Made by a program: the position numbers and the translations under genes
The notes under the pieces: model-generated
What the model was told of the DNA's origin: nothing
What the model saw: only the letters and a program-made list of their open reading frames with translations
Database searches by the model: none
Shown here: positions 34,341 to 43,767 of the stretch, piece after piece
Layout: each line of letters starts with the position of its first letter
Position numbering within the stretch: the first letter of the stretch is position 1
Source of the DNA: Salinivirgaceae bacterium
GTDB lineage: Bacteria; Bacteroidota; Bacteroidia; Bacteroidales; SZUA-534
Reading direction: 5' to 3'
Assembly: GCA_016284875.1 (NCBI GenBank)
Contig: JAEEPS010000013.1
Span: 1 to 51,373 of the forward strand
Length of the DNA stretch: 51,373 bases

Positions 34341-36653
34341 ATGTCGATACGGAGTTTATTTGCGGCGTTACTTATCGCGTTTGTTATCAGCGGTTCGGCT
34401 GCTGGTGCTGAAAGCGGAGGTTCAAATAAGTCGAAACGCCCCAAGGTGGGACTTGTGCTGTCGGGAGGCGGTGCGAAAGGTATGGCGCACATTGGCGTTC
34501 TGAAGAAACTTGAGTCGGTTGGCCTTTACCCAGATTACATTACCGGAACGAGCATGGGTAGTATTGTAGGCGCCTTATACTCAATAGGTTATTCGGTTGA
34601 CGAACTTGAGGATTTTGCCCGCAACTCAAAGTGGCTTGAACTAATGTCGAACACGCTCGACACACGTTTCATATCAATAAATCAGAAAGATGACCTTGGC
34701 TGCTATCCGGTGGAATTCACGTTTGAGGATGGCAAACTGATACGTTCGTCAGGTGTGATTGAGGGACAGAACCTGTCGCAGTTTTTCTCGCGCCAGACAT
34801 GGTGCACCGCTGGCATAAACAGTTTCGACGACTACCCCATTCCGTTTCGCTGCTATGGCGTTGATATTCTGAAAGGAAGACTGGTTGAATTCAAGGATGG
34901 CGACCTTGCGCAGGCCATCCGCGGAAGCATGGCCATTCCGCTTGTTTTCTCGCCCGTATTGATTGAGACTCTGGCCGATACGATGCTTATTGTCGATGGC
35001 GGCGTGATGCACAATTTCCCGGTTGAAGATGTGAAGCGCATGGGTGCCGACATTGTGATTGGCTCCTACACAGGTTACGATGAGTCAGTTACAGCAGCCG
35101 AAATGAACTCAATCGCAAAAATTACTGGCCGCGTGCTGATGTTTGGCGGTGTGAAAGATTCGAGAGACCAGGCAAAAATGGTCGACCCGAAATACTTGAT
35201 AACGCCAAATGTGAAAGGCGTGCAACCATCAGATTTCTTGCAGGCCGACCTTATCATCAAACGCGGCGAGGATGCGGCAGAACTTCATATTGCCGACCTG
35301 AAACATCTTGCCGACTCACTCAACGCCATTGAACCACGCAAACGCCCTGCTCCGCTTGTCAAGCACGACTCGATAAAGGTTAGCCGCGTAGTAATCAGCG
35401 GTATTGAAAATACCGACAAGGAGAACGCCTACGGCATCATCGGCATCAGTGAGAATCAGTATGTTTCGGTGGCTATGATTGAAGAGGGAATCACACGTCT
35501 GTATTCAACTCTGCTCTATAAATCAATTAATTACTGCATTGAATCGACACCCGACGGAAAAATCGCATTGGTTTTCACCGTCAAGGAGAAAGGCCCGGCG
35601 CAACTCGATTTAGGTCTTTATTATGATGAGACGTACGACATCGGATTCACCGTGAAATACAGCCGCCGCAGTTTATGGAATAAAAAATACGAAGCCTTTG
35701 TTTTTGCCAACATCAACCGGTATCCGGGCATACAGGCGCAAATCAGTCGTAACATCAGCAAAAACAATACGTGGAACGCCAACACACAACTGGAGTATTT
35801 CTACGATTATAAAAGACTATACGACAAGAACATACGATTAGGCGAGATTAAATACCGCCATTTCAACTGGGATGTGGCGGGTGTGAGCAAGGCTTTTGGC
35901 AGCCATACAAAGCTTTGTGCGTCAACATTTTTTGAGACATTCTCCGCTAAGGTAGACCCCGATGCGCTTTTGGCTCTTGCTGACACAAACTCGTCGTACT
36001 ACTACCAATATGGCCTGCGCCTGAAAATGAAGCATAACTCGCTCGACAACAACATCTACCCCATGTCGGGTGCGCGCTGGGATATTGAGTCGAAAGGTGT
36101 GATTGGCTCGCACCGCAGGATTGAGTTTTCTGACCGGGACTCGGTTTGCGACCGCACCAGTTATCTGAAATTTGGCACCAGTTTTATCTATGCATTCTCG
36201 GTTTTGAAAAACCATTTCACACTAATTCCTTCGGCAAACATCGGCATTGGCACTAACGATTTGCACTTTGCTGACCAGTTTTTTCTTGGCGGCTACCGCG
36301 ATAAACTGCGCTACGGACAGGTACCATTCTCCGGCATGCGACTGAATCAAATTGGCACAAAGAACTTTGCCGCGACAGGCATTACTGTCAGAATTCAAGA
36401 TTACAAACCATTTGGCATCGAACTTTTGAAATATGTGAACCCGGTTGTTCAATTGAATTTTATGGTTAACTACGACTCTTCAATAACTGATATTGACCTG
36501 CTTAAGCCGTCGTTTGTAAACAGCAGTACCGGCGGCGGCATTATAATCCGCACTCCCATCGGTCCAATAACCTACTTTACATCAACCGACTTTTATATCA
36601 ATAAAAAATGCCGTTATTTCAGTGTCGGATTCAATTTGCCGTATATCAAATGA
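34341..36653 (+). CDS. Patatin-like phospholipase fused to an Omp85-type barrel
   Basis: A 770-residue protein with an N-terminal signal (cut near AGAES). The patatin domain occupies about residues 35-235: oxyanion loop SGGGAKGMAH, nucleophile Ser71 in GTSMGS, and Asp219 in VDGGVMHNFPV, giving the Ser-Asp dyad. A region of about 350-425 resembles a POTRA domain (ISGIENTDKENAYGI onward). The last 340 residues look like the Bac_surface_Ag barrel of the Omp85 superfamily (DLGLYYDETYDIGFTVKYSRR to the C-terminus). This matches the PlpD-like type V secretion layout, in which the barrel presents the lipase at the surface, although Bacteroidota homologues may keep it in the periplasm. Substrate unknown; membrane phospholipids are likely. 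Confidence 0.9.
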   Translation: MSIRSLFAALLIAFVISGSAAGAESGGSNKSKRPKVGLVLSGGGAKGMAHIGVLKKLESVGLYPDYITGTSMGSIVGALYSIGYSVDELEDFARNSKWLELMSNTLDTRFISINQKDDLGCYPVEFTFEDGKLIRSSGVIEGQNLSQFFSRQTWCTAGINSFDDYPIPFRCYGVDILKGRLVEFKDGDLAQAIRGSMAIPLVFSPVLIETLADTMLIVDGGVMHNFPVEDVKRMGADIVIGSYTGYDESVTAAEMNSIAKITGRVLMFGGVKDSRDQAKMVDPKYLITPNVKGVQPSDFLQADLIIKRGEDAAELHIADLKHLADSLNAIEPRKRPAPLVKHDSIKVSRVVISGIENTDKENAYGIIGISENQYVSVAMIEEGITRLYSTLLYKSINYCIESTPDGKIALVFTVKEKGPAQLDLGLYYDETYDIGFTVKYSRRSLWNKKYEAFVFANINRYPGIQAQISRNISKNNTWNANTQLEYFYDYKRLYDKNIRLGEIKYRHFNWDVAGVSKAFGSHTKLCASTFFETFSAKVDPDALLALADTNSSYYYQYGLRLKMKHNSLDNNIYPMSGARWDIESKGVIGSHRRIEFSDRDSVCDRTSYLKFGTSFIYAFSVLKNHFTLIPSANIGIGTNDLHFADQFFLGGYRDKLRYGQVPFSGMRLNQIGTKNFAATGITVRIQDYKPFGIELLKYVNPVVQLNFMVNYDSSITDIDLLKPSFVNSSTGGGIIIRTPIGPITYFTSTDFYINKKCRYFSVGFNLPYIK

Positions 36654-36756
36654 TTGAATGACTGATTAATTGATTAACTGATTGACTGAAGGATTGAATA
36701 ATTGAATGAGTGATAGGTAGATGTGAAGATTATTTAAAGAATAAGGTTAATAAAAT

Positions 36757-36791
36757 AAGGAGTTAAATGAGAAACCATTTAACTCCTTTTT
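36757..36791. terminator. Bidirectional terminator between the patatin and sensor-kinase genes
   Basis: A perfect 13-bp stem (AAGGAGTTAAATG and complement) with a six-base loop. Five T residues follow on the plus strand and a T-rich tract on the minus strand, so it can serve both convergent genes. Confidence 0.85.
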
Positions 36792-36811
36792 ATTTCAGTC
36801 TTTCTAACTCT

Positions 36812-38995
36812 CTAACCTAAGTATTTCTCAAGCAGCGACAGCATCTTTTTAAGTTTTATTGGCTTGGCAATGAAGTCGTTGCAACCAGCCTCCAGAGCCT
36901 TCACAACATCAGCATACATGGCATAGGCGGTCTGTGCGATTATTGGAACATCGGTGTTGAAAGAGCGAATCTGCCGAGTCACTTCGTAACCGTTCATGTC
37001 AGGCAACTGTATATCCATGAGTATCAGGTCGGTATCAGGATTGTTGCGGATAAAGTCGAGAGCCTGAGCCCCGTCGATAGACCTTGACATGATTGGCGGT
37101 CCCTGCATTTTGAGCATAGCCTCAATCAGCATATAGTTGGCGTCGTTGTCCTCCACAACATGGATTTTCTTGGTTGCCCATTTCTTTGTATCGACATTCG
37201 ATGGACGAACATTTGGCTGAAGAACGCCAATAGGCAGGGTGAAGAAGAACTGAGTTCCTTCGTCGGCAGCCGAATAGCACCAGATGCGGCCTTTAAGTTG
37301 CTCAACGCAGCGGCGGGCGATGCTCAACCCCAGTCCGGTGTGTTTCTCCTTGCCTACTGTATAGAACGGCTCAAAAATCTTTTCCTGAATATCGGTAGGA
37401 ACACCCTTTCCGGAATCTTTTACAAAGAATACAATCTCCTCGTTGTCAGTAGTTCCAAAGCCAAGGTAAACCGATGTTACATCGTTCGCTTCAAATGCGT
37501 TATTTACAAGATTATCAAGTATCTTGGTCAGAATGCGGGGGTCGGTGTAAATCTTCACCGAGGTTTGCGGAATCTCAAGGTTGAAATTGATGTTCCGGGC
37601 AATTGCATCGTTCTGCCGGCGAGTGTGGTATTCGGTTATGAACGCGCAGACATCGATGGTTGACGGTTCAAGTTTGAGCAGCCGTCCGCTGATGCCAGTC
37701 CATTCGGCAATGCTGTTTAGAGCCACAATAAACTCCGAATCCTTCAATTCGGCATGTGATTCTATCAGTTTGACACTCAGCAGTTTTATGTTCGACGCTA
37801 TATTATTGTTGTTTTCAATAATCCGTTGTTTCTCGTTGTTGAGTTCGTTCTCATAATTCTTAATCTGAGTAATGTCGCGCGACACATTGAGCACAGTGCT
37901 CACAGTGCCGTCTTTCGACATCTCAGGCACCATGCTGGCCTGGAAAACACGCTGCTGCCCTTCGGCATTCATTTTGAACTCGAATTTCAGTTTGCGCCCT
38001 GTACGGAACACCTCAAGGTACATCTCTTCAAGGAATGATGCGGTGTTCGGGTCGAAATCCATGTCCATTATGTTGTGTCCGATGTATTTTGCTGCGGGAA
38101 CTTTAGTTATCTCCTCAGCAGCGCGGTTCACGTAGGCGTAAGTCAGATTGCGGTTGTAGCGCGAGATGATGTCGGGGCTGTTGTCGGCCAGCATCCTGAA
38201 CTCCTCCTGGCTTTTGAGAAGGGCTTTTTCAGTGATTTTCTGCGCGGTAATGTCGGTTATGACATTATATGAGATTGTTTCGCCGTTCTGTGTTTTGGTC
38301 ATAGAGAAGACGCACTTGATGCACTTCTCCTGCCCTGCACGATTCAGAATCCACACCTCAGCGCTGAAGAAGTTCGGATTTACTTTCTTCTGCTCAGCCA
38401 TGAGTTTCCCCATGCGTTCACGCTCGTAATCGCAGATGAGCGACAGCGGCGACGCCGATTTGAGTTGCTCTTTTGTGAAACCTGTGATTTTGGTGCTGGC
38501 GGAGTTGGCGAACATCAGTTTTCCGTTCTCATAAATCATTATGCCGTCGGTGATGTTCTCAGCCATCATCAGGAAGCGGAACTCGCTGTGGCGCAATGCG
38601 CTAAGTATTTTTGTCAGATTGCCGGAGTTCTGTTGGAAGGCGGTCAGATACGTCTGCCCGTCGGGCGCGTGCATCTTGAAAAGCGTGATTTCAGATGAGA
38701 TTGCCGGCTCAATCAGAGGCACAATCTGCGTGGCGTATGTCACACCCTCTGGTCCTATTTCCGAATCGATATATTGCAGAATTTCAGTTTCTGACTTGAA
38801 TAAACCAATGCCGACCGGTGACAATGATTGGTAGTTATCCTCAGTGCATTTGAGCAACTCACAAGCGCTGCGGTTTATTCTATGAAGCCTCAGGCTGGAG
38901 CCGTCCACCTTCAGCACAAAAATTGGCTGAGGACTGCGTGCAAACCAATTGTTGCAGTCTATGGCATCATTAATATCAAACTTGATGTCAACCAT
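36812..38995 (-). CDS. Hybrid sensor histidine kinase with PAS domains and receiver
   Basis: A 727-residue protein with no membrane segment, so probably a cytoplasmic sensor. There are three PAS-like regions: about 10-115 (degenerate), 137-255 (EFRFLMMAENITDGIMIYEN) and 262-385 (EFRMLADNSPDIISRYN, ending VLNVSRDITQ). A coiled region at about 385-440 takes the place of the dimerisation/phosphoacceptor domain but lacks the usual S-H-E-(I/L)-R-T-P box; the only obvious histidine is in LIESHAELKDSE. The ATPase domain follows (LDNLVNNAFEAND, DSGKGVPTDIQEKIFEPFYT, TGLGLSIAR). The C-terminal receiver has the acid pocket VVEDND, Asp661 in LILMDIQLPD and Lys711 in AKPIK. It is monocistronic, so its output partner is unknown. 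Confidence 0.88.
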   Translation of the reverse strand: MVDIKFDINDAIDCNNWFARSPQPIFVLKVDGSSLRLHRINRSACELLKCTEDNYQSLSPVGIGLFKSETEILQYIDSEIGPEGVTYATQIVPLIEPAISSEITLFKMHAPDGQTYLTAFQQNSGNLTKILSALRHSEFRFLMMAENITDGIMIYENGKLMFANSASTKITGFTKEQLKSASPLSLICDYERERMGKLMAEQKKVNPNFFSAEVWILNRAGQEKCIKCVFSMTKTQNGETISYNVITDITAQKITEKALLKSQEEFRMLADNSPDIISRYNRNLTYAYVNRAAEEITKVPAAKYIGHNIMDMDFDPNTASFLEEMYLEVFRTGRKLKFEFKMNAEGQQRVFQASMVPEMSKDGTVSTVLNVSRDITQIKNYENELNNEKQRIIENNNNIASNIKLLSVKLIESHAELKDSEFIVALNSIAEWTGISGRLLKLEPSTIDVCAFITEYHTRRQNDAIARNINFNLEIPQTSVKIYTDPRILTKILDNLVNNAFEANDVTSVYLGFGTTDNEEIVFFVKDSGKGVPTDIQEKIFEPFYTVGKEKHTGLGLSIARRCVEQLKGRIWCYSAADEGTQFFFTLPIGVLQPNVRPSNVDTKKWATKKIHVVEDNDANYMLIEAMLKMQGPPIMSRSIDGAQALDFIRNNPDTDLILMDIQLPDMNGYEVTRQIRSFNTDVPIIAQTAYAMYADVVKALEAGCNDFIAKPIKLKKMLSLLEKYLG

Positions 38996-39135
38996 GACAA
39001 TTATTGTTTTTTAAACAAATGCTCTCGAATGATTTAAAACAAGGGTTAAATATATTCATTTTTCGGATTGCTCCAAATAAAATTTCTTTTGTTATTTTGC
39101 CGTAAACATCCGAATGGTAAAAACTGGATTTTGAC

Positions 39136-41238
39136 ATGCTACCTCGACTTTTTGCAATCATCAGATATTACTTGTTCTGGATAGCGTTTTTTGTGGCTGT
39201 CCGCGTGTTTTTTGAACTTTACAACATTAGGTTGACGGCCGATTTGTCGTTTGGCACGGTGCTTGGCACTTTCTGGCACGGCTTGCTGCTCGACCTCTCG
39301 ATGGGCGGTTATCTGACTGCATTTGTGACTCTTACGCTTGCCGCCACAGTCAGATGCAACGGTCGCCTGACGGCAAAGATTGTTGGGGCGGGCACCATTG
39401 TTTTCATCATAATCTTCTCGATGATAGGCATTTGCGACTGCGAACTCTATCGCAACTGGGGCTTCCGCATGGACAGCACCGTGCTCATGTATCTGAAGAC
39501 GCCCAAAGAGGCCGCCGCCTCCACTCCCGTCTGGCTCACAGCCATTTTCCTTCTTTGGATTGCCGTTTTCTGCTGGCTCAGCATCAAGGCATACCGCAGG
39601 TTTGTTGGCGAACGGTTGCAGCAGTTGCAGCCTGAATCGTGGAAGGCTATGCCCGCGTTGCTGTTTGCGTGCGCTGTTCTTGTGATACCAATCCGCGGAG
39701 GCTTTGGAATGCCAATTCGCTCTGGTTCAGTCTATTTCAGCGACCAGCAGTTTGCCAATCATGCGGCCGTCAACGTGCAGTGGAACTTCTGCAACTCGCT
39801 GCGCTACCTCAAAATGCAGCAAACCGACAATTTCATGCCACAGGCGCAAGCCGACAGCGTTGTTGCCGAAATGCTGCGCTCTGATTCATTGCAATGCCAT
39901 CTGCTCAAAACCGACCGTCCAAACATCCTGATAATGATAATGGAAAGTTTCACGGCGAAGGTTGTGGGCTGCGTGGGCGGCATTGAAGGCGTCACGCCGA
40001 ACCTCGACAGCCTTGCCCGCACGGGCGTGCTGTTCAGCAACTGCTACTCCAACGCCGACCGCTCCGACAAGGGCATTGTGAGCATTTTGAGCGGCTATCC
40101 GGCACAGCCGACCACATCTATCATGAAATTCACCGACAAGGCCGCCAAACTGCCGCATTTGAGCCATAAACTGAATGCCGAGGGCTACACATCGTCGTTC
40201 TACTACGGCGGCGACATCGGCTTTGCCAACATGAACTCGTATTTTATTGCAGGACAATACAATCCGATAGTCTCGAAAGACGAATTCCAGCACAGCGACA
40301 TGAACTCGAAATGGGGTGCTCACGACCACATTGTACTTGGCCGCTGGCTCAATGACATCAACAACTCGTCGGCGCCGTTTTTCAGCGCGCTGTTCACTTT
40401 GAGCAGCCACGAGCCGTTCGAAGTGCCGCACACAAGCCGTTTCCTAAAAAACAGTTTCCTCGGCAAGGCTGAGCCTGGCAAGTTTATGAATACCATCCAC
40501 TACACCGACAGTTGCATTGGCGATTTTGTGCGCCGTGCCGCGGCTGAGCCTTGGTGGAACAACACTCTGCTGGTGCTTGTTGCCGACCACGGAAACCGCC
40601 TTCCCGACTATTCAACGCTTTTTGCGCCCGAGCGCTTCCACATTCCAATGATTTGGCTCGGAGGTGCGTTGGCAAAGACCGATACTGTGATTGATAACTA
40701 TCTGTCGCAAAACGATATACCGCTGTTACTTTGCAATCAACTTGAAGTGGACGGCAGCGATTTCAATTTCAGCAAAGACGTTTTAAGTGGCGGCCGCTCA
40801 TGGGGCTTCTACGCATACAACAACGGCATTGGATTTGTAACTGAAAATGAGAAATTTATCTACGACCGCACAGCGAAAAAACTGATTAAAACCGATGTGA
40901 ACAACACCTCCAATTTTCATATTCCAATGACATGGATTGATGCCGTGCGAGCAAGGACCGATACTGTCAAATACGAGAATATCAGCAAATTACCGCAAAT
41001 TTTAAGTCGGGAGTTAGGAACAAGCGGCAGTTTCTCGTTCAGTGCCGACACCACAAGCGGCAACCTTCTGTTCGAAATTTATTTATACAAGAAAGGAATC
41101 GGATTTATTGCTGAAAATGAAGATTTTACATACGTTAAAATGGCGCCAAAGCCATCAAAGAAAGATATAAGCGACGACGCAATTATGCAAAGTCAGGCTT
41201 TTTTGCAAACTTTGCTGCACGATTTCAATCAAAAATGA
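39136..41238 (+). CDS. LtaS-like membrane sulfatase/phosphoglycerol transferase
   Basis: A 700-residue protein with about five N-terminal transmembrane helices (residues 8-190) and an extracytoplasmic alkaline-phosphatase-fold domain (about 260-500) as in LtaS and related transferases. Metal and nucleophile positions are visible: Glu270 in ILIMIMES, Ser310 in ADRSDKGIVSIL where family members usually have Thr, and Asp484/His485 in VADHGN. The segment from Phe501 (FHIPMIWLGG) to about 593 is repeated in diverged form from Phe594 (FHIPMTWIDA) to about 685, an internal duplication of the tail. Family members probably modify surface glycans or lipids with phosphoglycerol or phosphoethanolamine. 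The UMF1 transporter gene starts 4 bases after the stop codon. Confidence 0.85.
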   Translation: MLPRLFAIIRYYLFWIAFFVAVRVFFELYNIRLTADLSFGTVLGTFWHGLLLDLSMGGYLTAFVTLTLAATVRCNGRLTAKIVGAGTIVFIIIFSMIGICDCELYRNWGFRMDSTVLMYLKTPKEAAASTPVWLTAIFLLWIAVFCWLSIKAYRRFVGERLQQLQPESWKAMPALLFACAVLVIPIRGGFGMPIRSGSVYFSDQQFANHAAVNVQWNFCNSLRYLKMQQTDNFMPQAQADSVVAEMLRSDSLQCHLLKTDRPNILIMIMESFTAKVVGCVGGIEGVTPNLDSLARTGVLFSNCYSNADRSDKGIVSILSGYPAQPTTSIMKFTDKAAKLPHLSHKLNAEGYTSSFYYGGDIGFANMNSYFIAGQYNPIVSKDEFQHSDMNSKWGAHDHIVLGRWLNDINNSSAPFFSALFTLSSHEPFEVPHTSRFLKNSFLGKAEPGKFMNTIHYTDSCIGDFVRRAAAEPWWNNTLLVLVADHGNRLPDYSTLFAPERFHIPMIWLGGALAKTDTVIDNYLSQNDIPLLLCNQLEVDGSDFNFSKDVLSGGRSWGFYAYNNGIGFVTENEKFIYDRTAKKLIKTDVNNTSNFHIPMTWIDAVRARTDTVKYENISKLPQILSRELGTSGSFSFSADTTSGNLLFEIYLYKKGIGFIAENEDFTYVKMAPKPSKKDISDDAIMQSQAFLQTLLHDFNQK
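40636..41190 (+). repeat. Internal duplication in the LtaS-like gene
   Basis: Two consecutive 93-codon segments (40636-40914 and 40915 to about 41190) encode related sequences. Shared landmarks in order are FHIPM-x-W, TDTV, a conserved DFNFS/SFSFS segment, GIGF, ENE-x-F and a closing K-x-D. Divergence is substantial, so the duplication is not recent. Confidence 0.75.
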
Positions 41239-41242
41239 GACG

Positions 41243-42547
41243 ATGATTGAGAAGAACAACCGCAAGGTCATAAACGCTTGGTGCTCATACGATATAGCCA
41301 ACTCGGTCTATAGTCTGATAGTTGCGTCGGCATTGTTTCCCATTTATTATCAAAACGTTACGGCGGAGGCGTTTGGCAGCGGATTGGTCAGCCTTTTCGG
41401 TTTCCAGATAAAAAACACCGTAATCTACGACTACGCCATCGCTCTGGGCTACGCCATTGTGATTCTGATAACCCCGCTCCTTTCGGGCATTGCCGACATG
41501 GGCGGCTACCGCAAGCGCTTTATGGTACTCTTCACCACACTTGGCGCGGCGGCCTGCTCTGGCCTCTACTTTTTCACGGGCTCAAACATCGGTTTCGGTC
41601 TGCTGATGACTGTTTTGGCCGTCATCGGCTGGGCGGGCGCAACGGTCTATTACAACTCATTTCTGCCGATAATAGCCACCAACCGTCTGCATAACGTTGT
41701 GAGTGCCAAAGGTTTCGCGTGGGGCTATCTGGGCAGCATGGTGCTGTTCATCTTGTGCATAGCCATCATCTACACATGGCAATTCTGGGGCTTTGGCAGC
41801 GAAGAGGCCGCCTACCGCTTCTCGTTCCTGCTCGTCGGCTTTTGGTGGATTGGCATCGCACTGGTGGCTTTCAAGCATTTACAAGAATTCAAGCCCAAAA
41901 GCAAGATAGATTCCGAAATTCTTTCAAAAGGCTTCAAAGAGATTGCCGAAGTGGCGAAAAACCTTTTCCGTCAGCGGATTATGAACCTCTTTTTGGTGTC
42001 GTTCCTGTTTTTGAGCATGGGTGTGCAGACCATCATTCTGGTGGCCACGCTGTTTGGCAGCGTCGAACTGCACGTCGGCACCATCGAACTGATAATTGTG
42101 ATTCTGCTGATACAGTTCCTTGCAATGTTCGGTTCGGTTGTATTTGCAAGAGTTTCAAATAGATTCGGCAACTTTACATCGCTGCTGATAATGCTTTCGG
42201 TTTGGGTGGCGATTTGCGTGGCTGGCTATTTCATTCAAAACACCGTGCAATTCTACATTCTGGCCGTATTCCTTGGCTTTGTGATGGGCGGCATACAGTC
42301 GCAGGCCCGCTCAACCTACGCCATGCTCATCCCAGAAAACACCACTGACACAGCCTCTTATTTCTCGTTCTACGACATCACCGAGAAGATTGGCATAGTC
42401 ATCGGAATGTTCGGTTTCGGGCTGATAGAGCAGATTTCAGGCTCGATGCGCAACAGCGTGGCGCTCCTCTCCGTCTTTTTCATGATTGCCTTTGTGGCGC
42501 TTGTTTTCGCCGCTGGCAAACGGAAACTCAAAGGAGACAACTTATAG
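41243..42547 (+). CDS. UMF1-family major facilitator transporter
   Basis: A 434-residue protein with about 12 hydrophobic helices. The N-terminus INAWCSYDIANSVYSLIVASALFPIYY is typical of the UMF1 (Atg22-like) group, and the central stretch VIGWAGATVYYNSFLPIIAT also fits. The helix 2-3 loop reads SGIADMGGYRKRFM, the usual major-facilitator motif A position. Substrates of bacterial members are poorly known; efflux of small metabolites or amino acids has been suggested for the family. It is placed 4 bases after the LtaS-like gene, so the two are co-transcribed and may serve the same envelope process. Confidence 0.85.
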   Translation: MIEKNNRKVINAWCSYDIANSVYSLIVASALFPIYYQNVTAEAFGSGLVSLFGFQIKNTVIYDYAIALGYAIVILITPLLSGIADMGGYRKRFMVLFTTLGAAACSGLYFFTGSNIGFGLLMTVLAVIGWAGATVYYNSFLPIIATNRLHNVVSAKGFAWGYLGSMVLFILCIAIIYTWQFWGFGSEEAAYRFSFLLVGFWWIGIALVAFKHLQEFKPKSKIDSEILSKGFKEIAEVAKNLFRQRIMNLFLVSFLFLSMGVQTIILVATLFGSVELHVGTIELIIVILLIQFLAMFGSVVFARVSNRFGNFTSLLIMLSVWVAICVAGYFIQNTVQFYILAVFLGFVMGGIQSQARSTYAMLIPENTTDTASYFSFYDITEKIGIVIGMFGFGLIEQISGSMRNSVALLSVFFMIAFVALVFAAGKRKLKGDNL

Positions 42548-42636
42548 ATATTTAGGAATTAATAATTAGGATTTATTTATTTGAAGTATTACTTTAAGTG
42601 AAGATTCCTAATATTTTGACATAAAACTAAAACGAT

Positions 42637-43761
42637 ATGAAAACACCTATCCTATTTCTGGCTGCGGCCTTATTGACCGCCTCTTGCGCCAGCAACAGCG
42701 GTAAGTCAGTCATTTTCAACGATATTGATGCGGTCGAAACCGTGTCACTCGACGAGATTGCCACAGATATTGAGGCGGTTCCAATTAAGGCTGATTATCC
42801 GTTGGAACCTTTTTTGGCGACTTTTGGCCAAAGCAACGATTTTGTGGCTCTTGATATGAAACTGCAAACCGTCTATCTTGTTAAAGATTACCAAGTTGTA
42901 TCGAAATTGAACACTGTAGGTCGCGGCCCGAGGGAGTACACAAACATCACAGATATTGCATATTCTGCTGAAAACCAGACGCTTTATGCCTACACACCCG
43001 ACAGAAAATGCATTTATCGTTACAAAATGCCTGATTTTAAATATGTTGGCTGTCTGCAAGTGGGGCAAGATTTATCTGCAATGGTTCTGCTAGACAGCAC
43101 AAACCTTCTGTTTGTTGGTTACGACAACATCAACGAGGCAAATAGCGGCATCTATAGGCTCAACCTTGAAACTGGCGCTTCTAAGCGAATAATTGCATCG
43201 GGCGATATCGGTGCCACATACACTTCCACAAGTTCGTTCTACAAAAGCGGCGACAATGTATTCTTCTCATTACCAAACGGCGACAACATCATTTACCAGT
43301 ACACCGACACGGTTTTGACGCCGCTGATGGCCATCGATTACGGGCAATACAATTTCAAAACTGATATGAACCCCAACGACGGCAACAACTTCGACGATAT
43401 GATTAAATATATGACATACAGAGATGAAGGTAATTATGCCATCGGCGGTTACTATTTACGCGTAACCGACTCTGTAATAACATATTGGCACAGTCCGCAC
43501 ATAAATGGTAAATACCACAAATACTTCACGGTTTGCAAAAACGGCGTCTGCCGCAACTACGACATTAAGGTTAACGGCCTGAAACTCAAAGTGTATCCAA
43601 CTGGTTTGGATGGCGACACCTACGAAACCATCATCGATGGCGATTGGGAGAATCTTATTGACCCCGACAGCGAATTATCGCCATTGGCTCAAAAGATTAT
43701 CGACACAATGAAAAAACAAACTGATTACAATCCTATTTTATTGAAATACAAATTATTCTAG
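42637..43761 (+). CDS. Beta-propeller lipoprotein, paralogue 1
   Basis: A 374-residue lipoprotein with lipobox TASC (Cys17). The mature part is made of beta blades as in the 6-bladed propeller (BF3873-like) lipoproteins of Bacteroidota, with recognisable motifs VGRGPREYTNITDIAYS, LYAYTPDRKCIYRYKMPDFKYVG, and a C-terminal LLKYKL. The first 24 residues are almost identical to those of the next gene, while the remainders are strongly diverged. The two genes are six bases apart and probably co-transcribed. Function unknown; family members often sit near sensor or transport genes. Its likely location is the outer membrane or periplasm. Confidence 0.8.
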   Translation: MKTPILFLAAALLTASCASNSGKSVIFNDIDAVETVSLDEIATDIEAVPIKADYPLEPFLATFGQSNDFVALDMKLQTVYLVKDYQVVSKLNTVGRGPREYTNITDIAYSAENQTLYAYTPDRKCIYRYKMPDFKYVGCLQVGQDLSAMVLLDSTNLLFVGYDNINEANSGIYRLNLETGASKRIIASGDIGATYTSTSSFYKSGDNVFFSLPNGDNIIYQYTDTVLTPLMAIDYGQYNFKTDMNPNDGNNFDDMIKYMTYRDEGNYAIGGYYLRVTDSVITYWHSPHINGKYHKYFTVCKNGVCRNYDIKVNGLKLKVYPTGLDGDTYETIIDGDWENLIDPDSELSPLAQKIIDTMKKQTDYNPILLKYKLF

Positions 43762-43767
43762 TCACAA

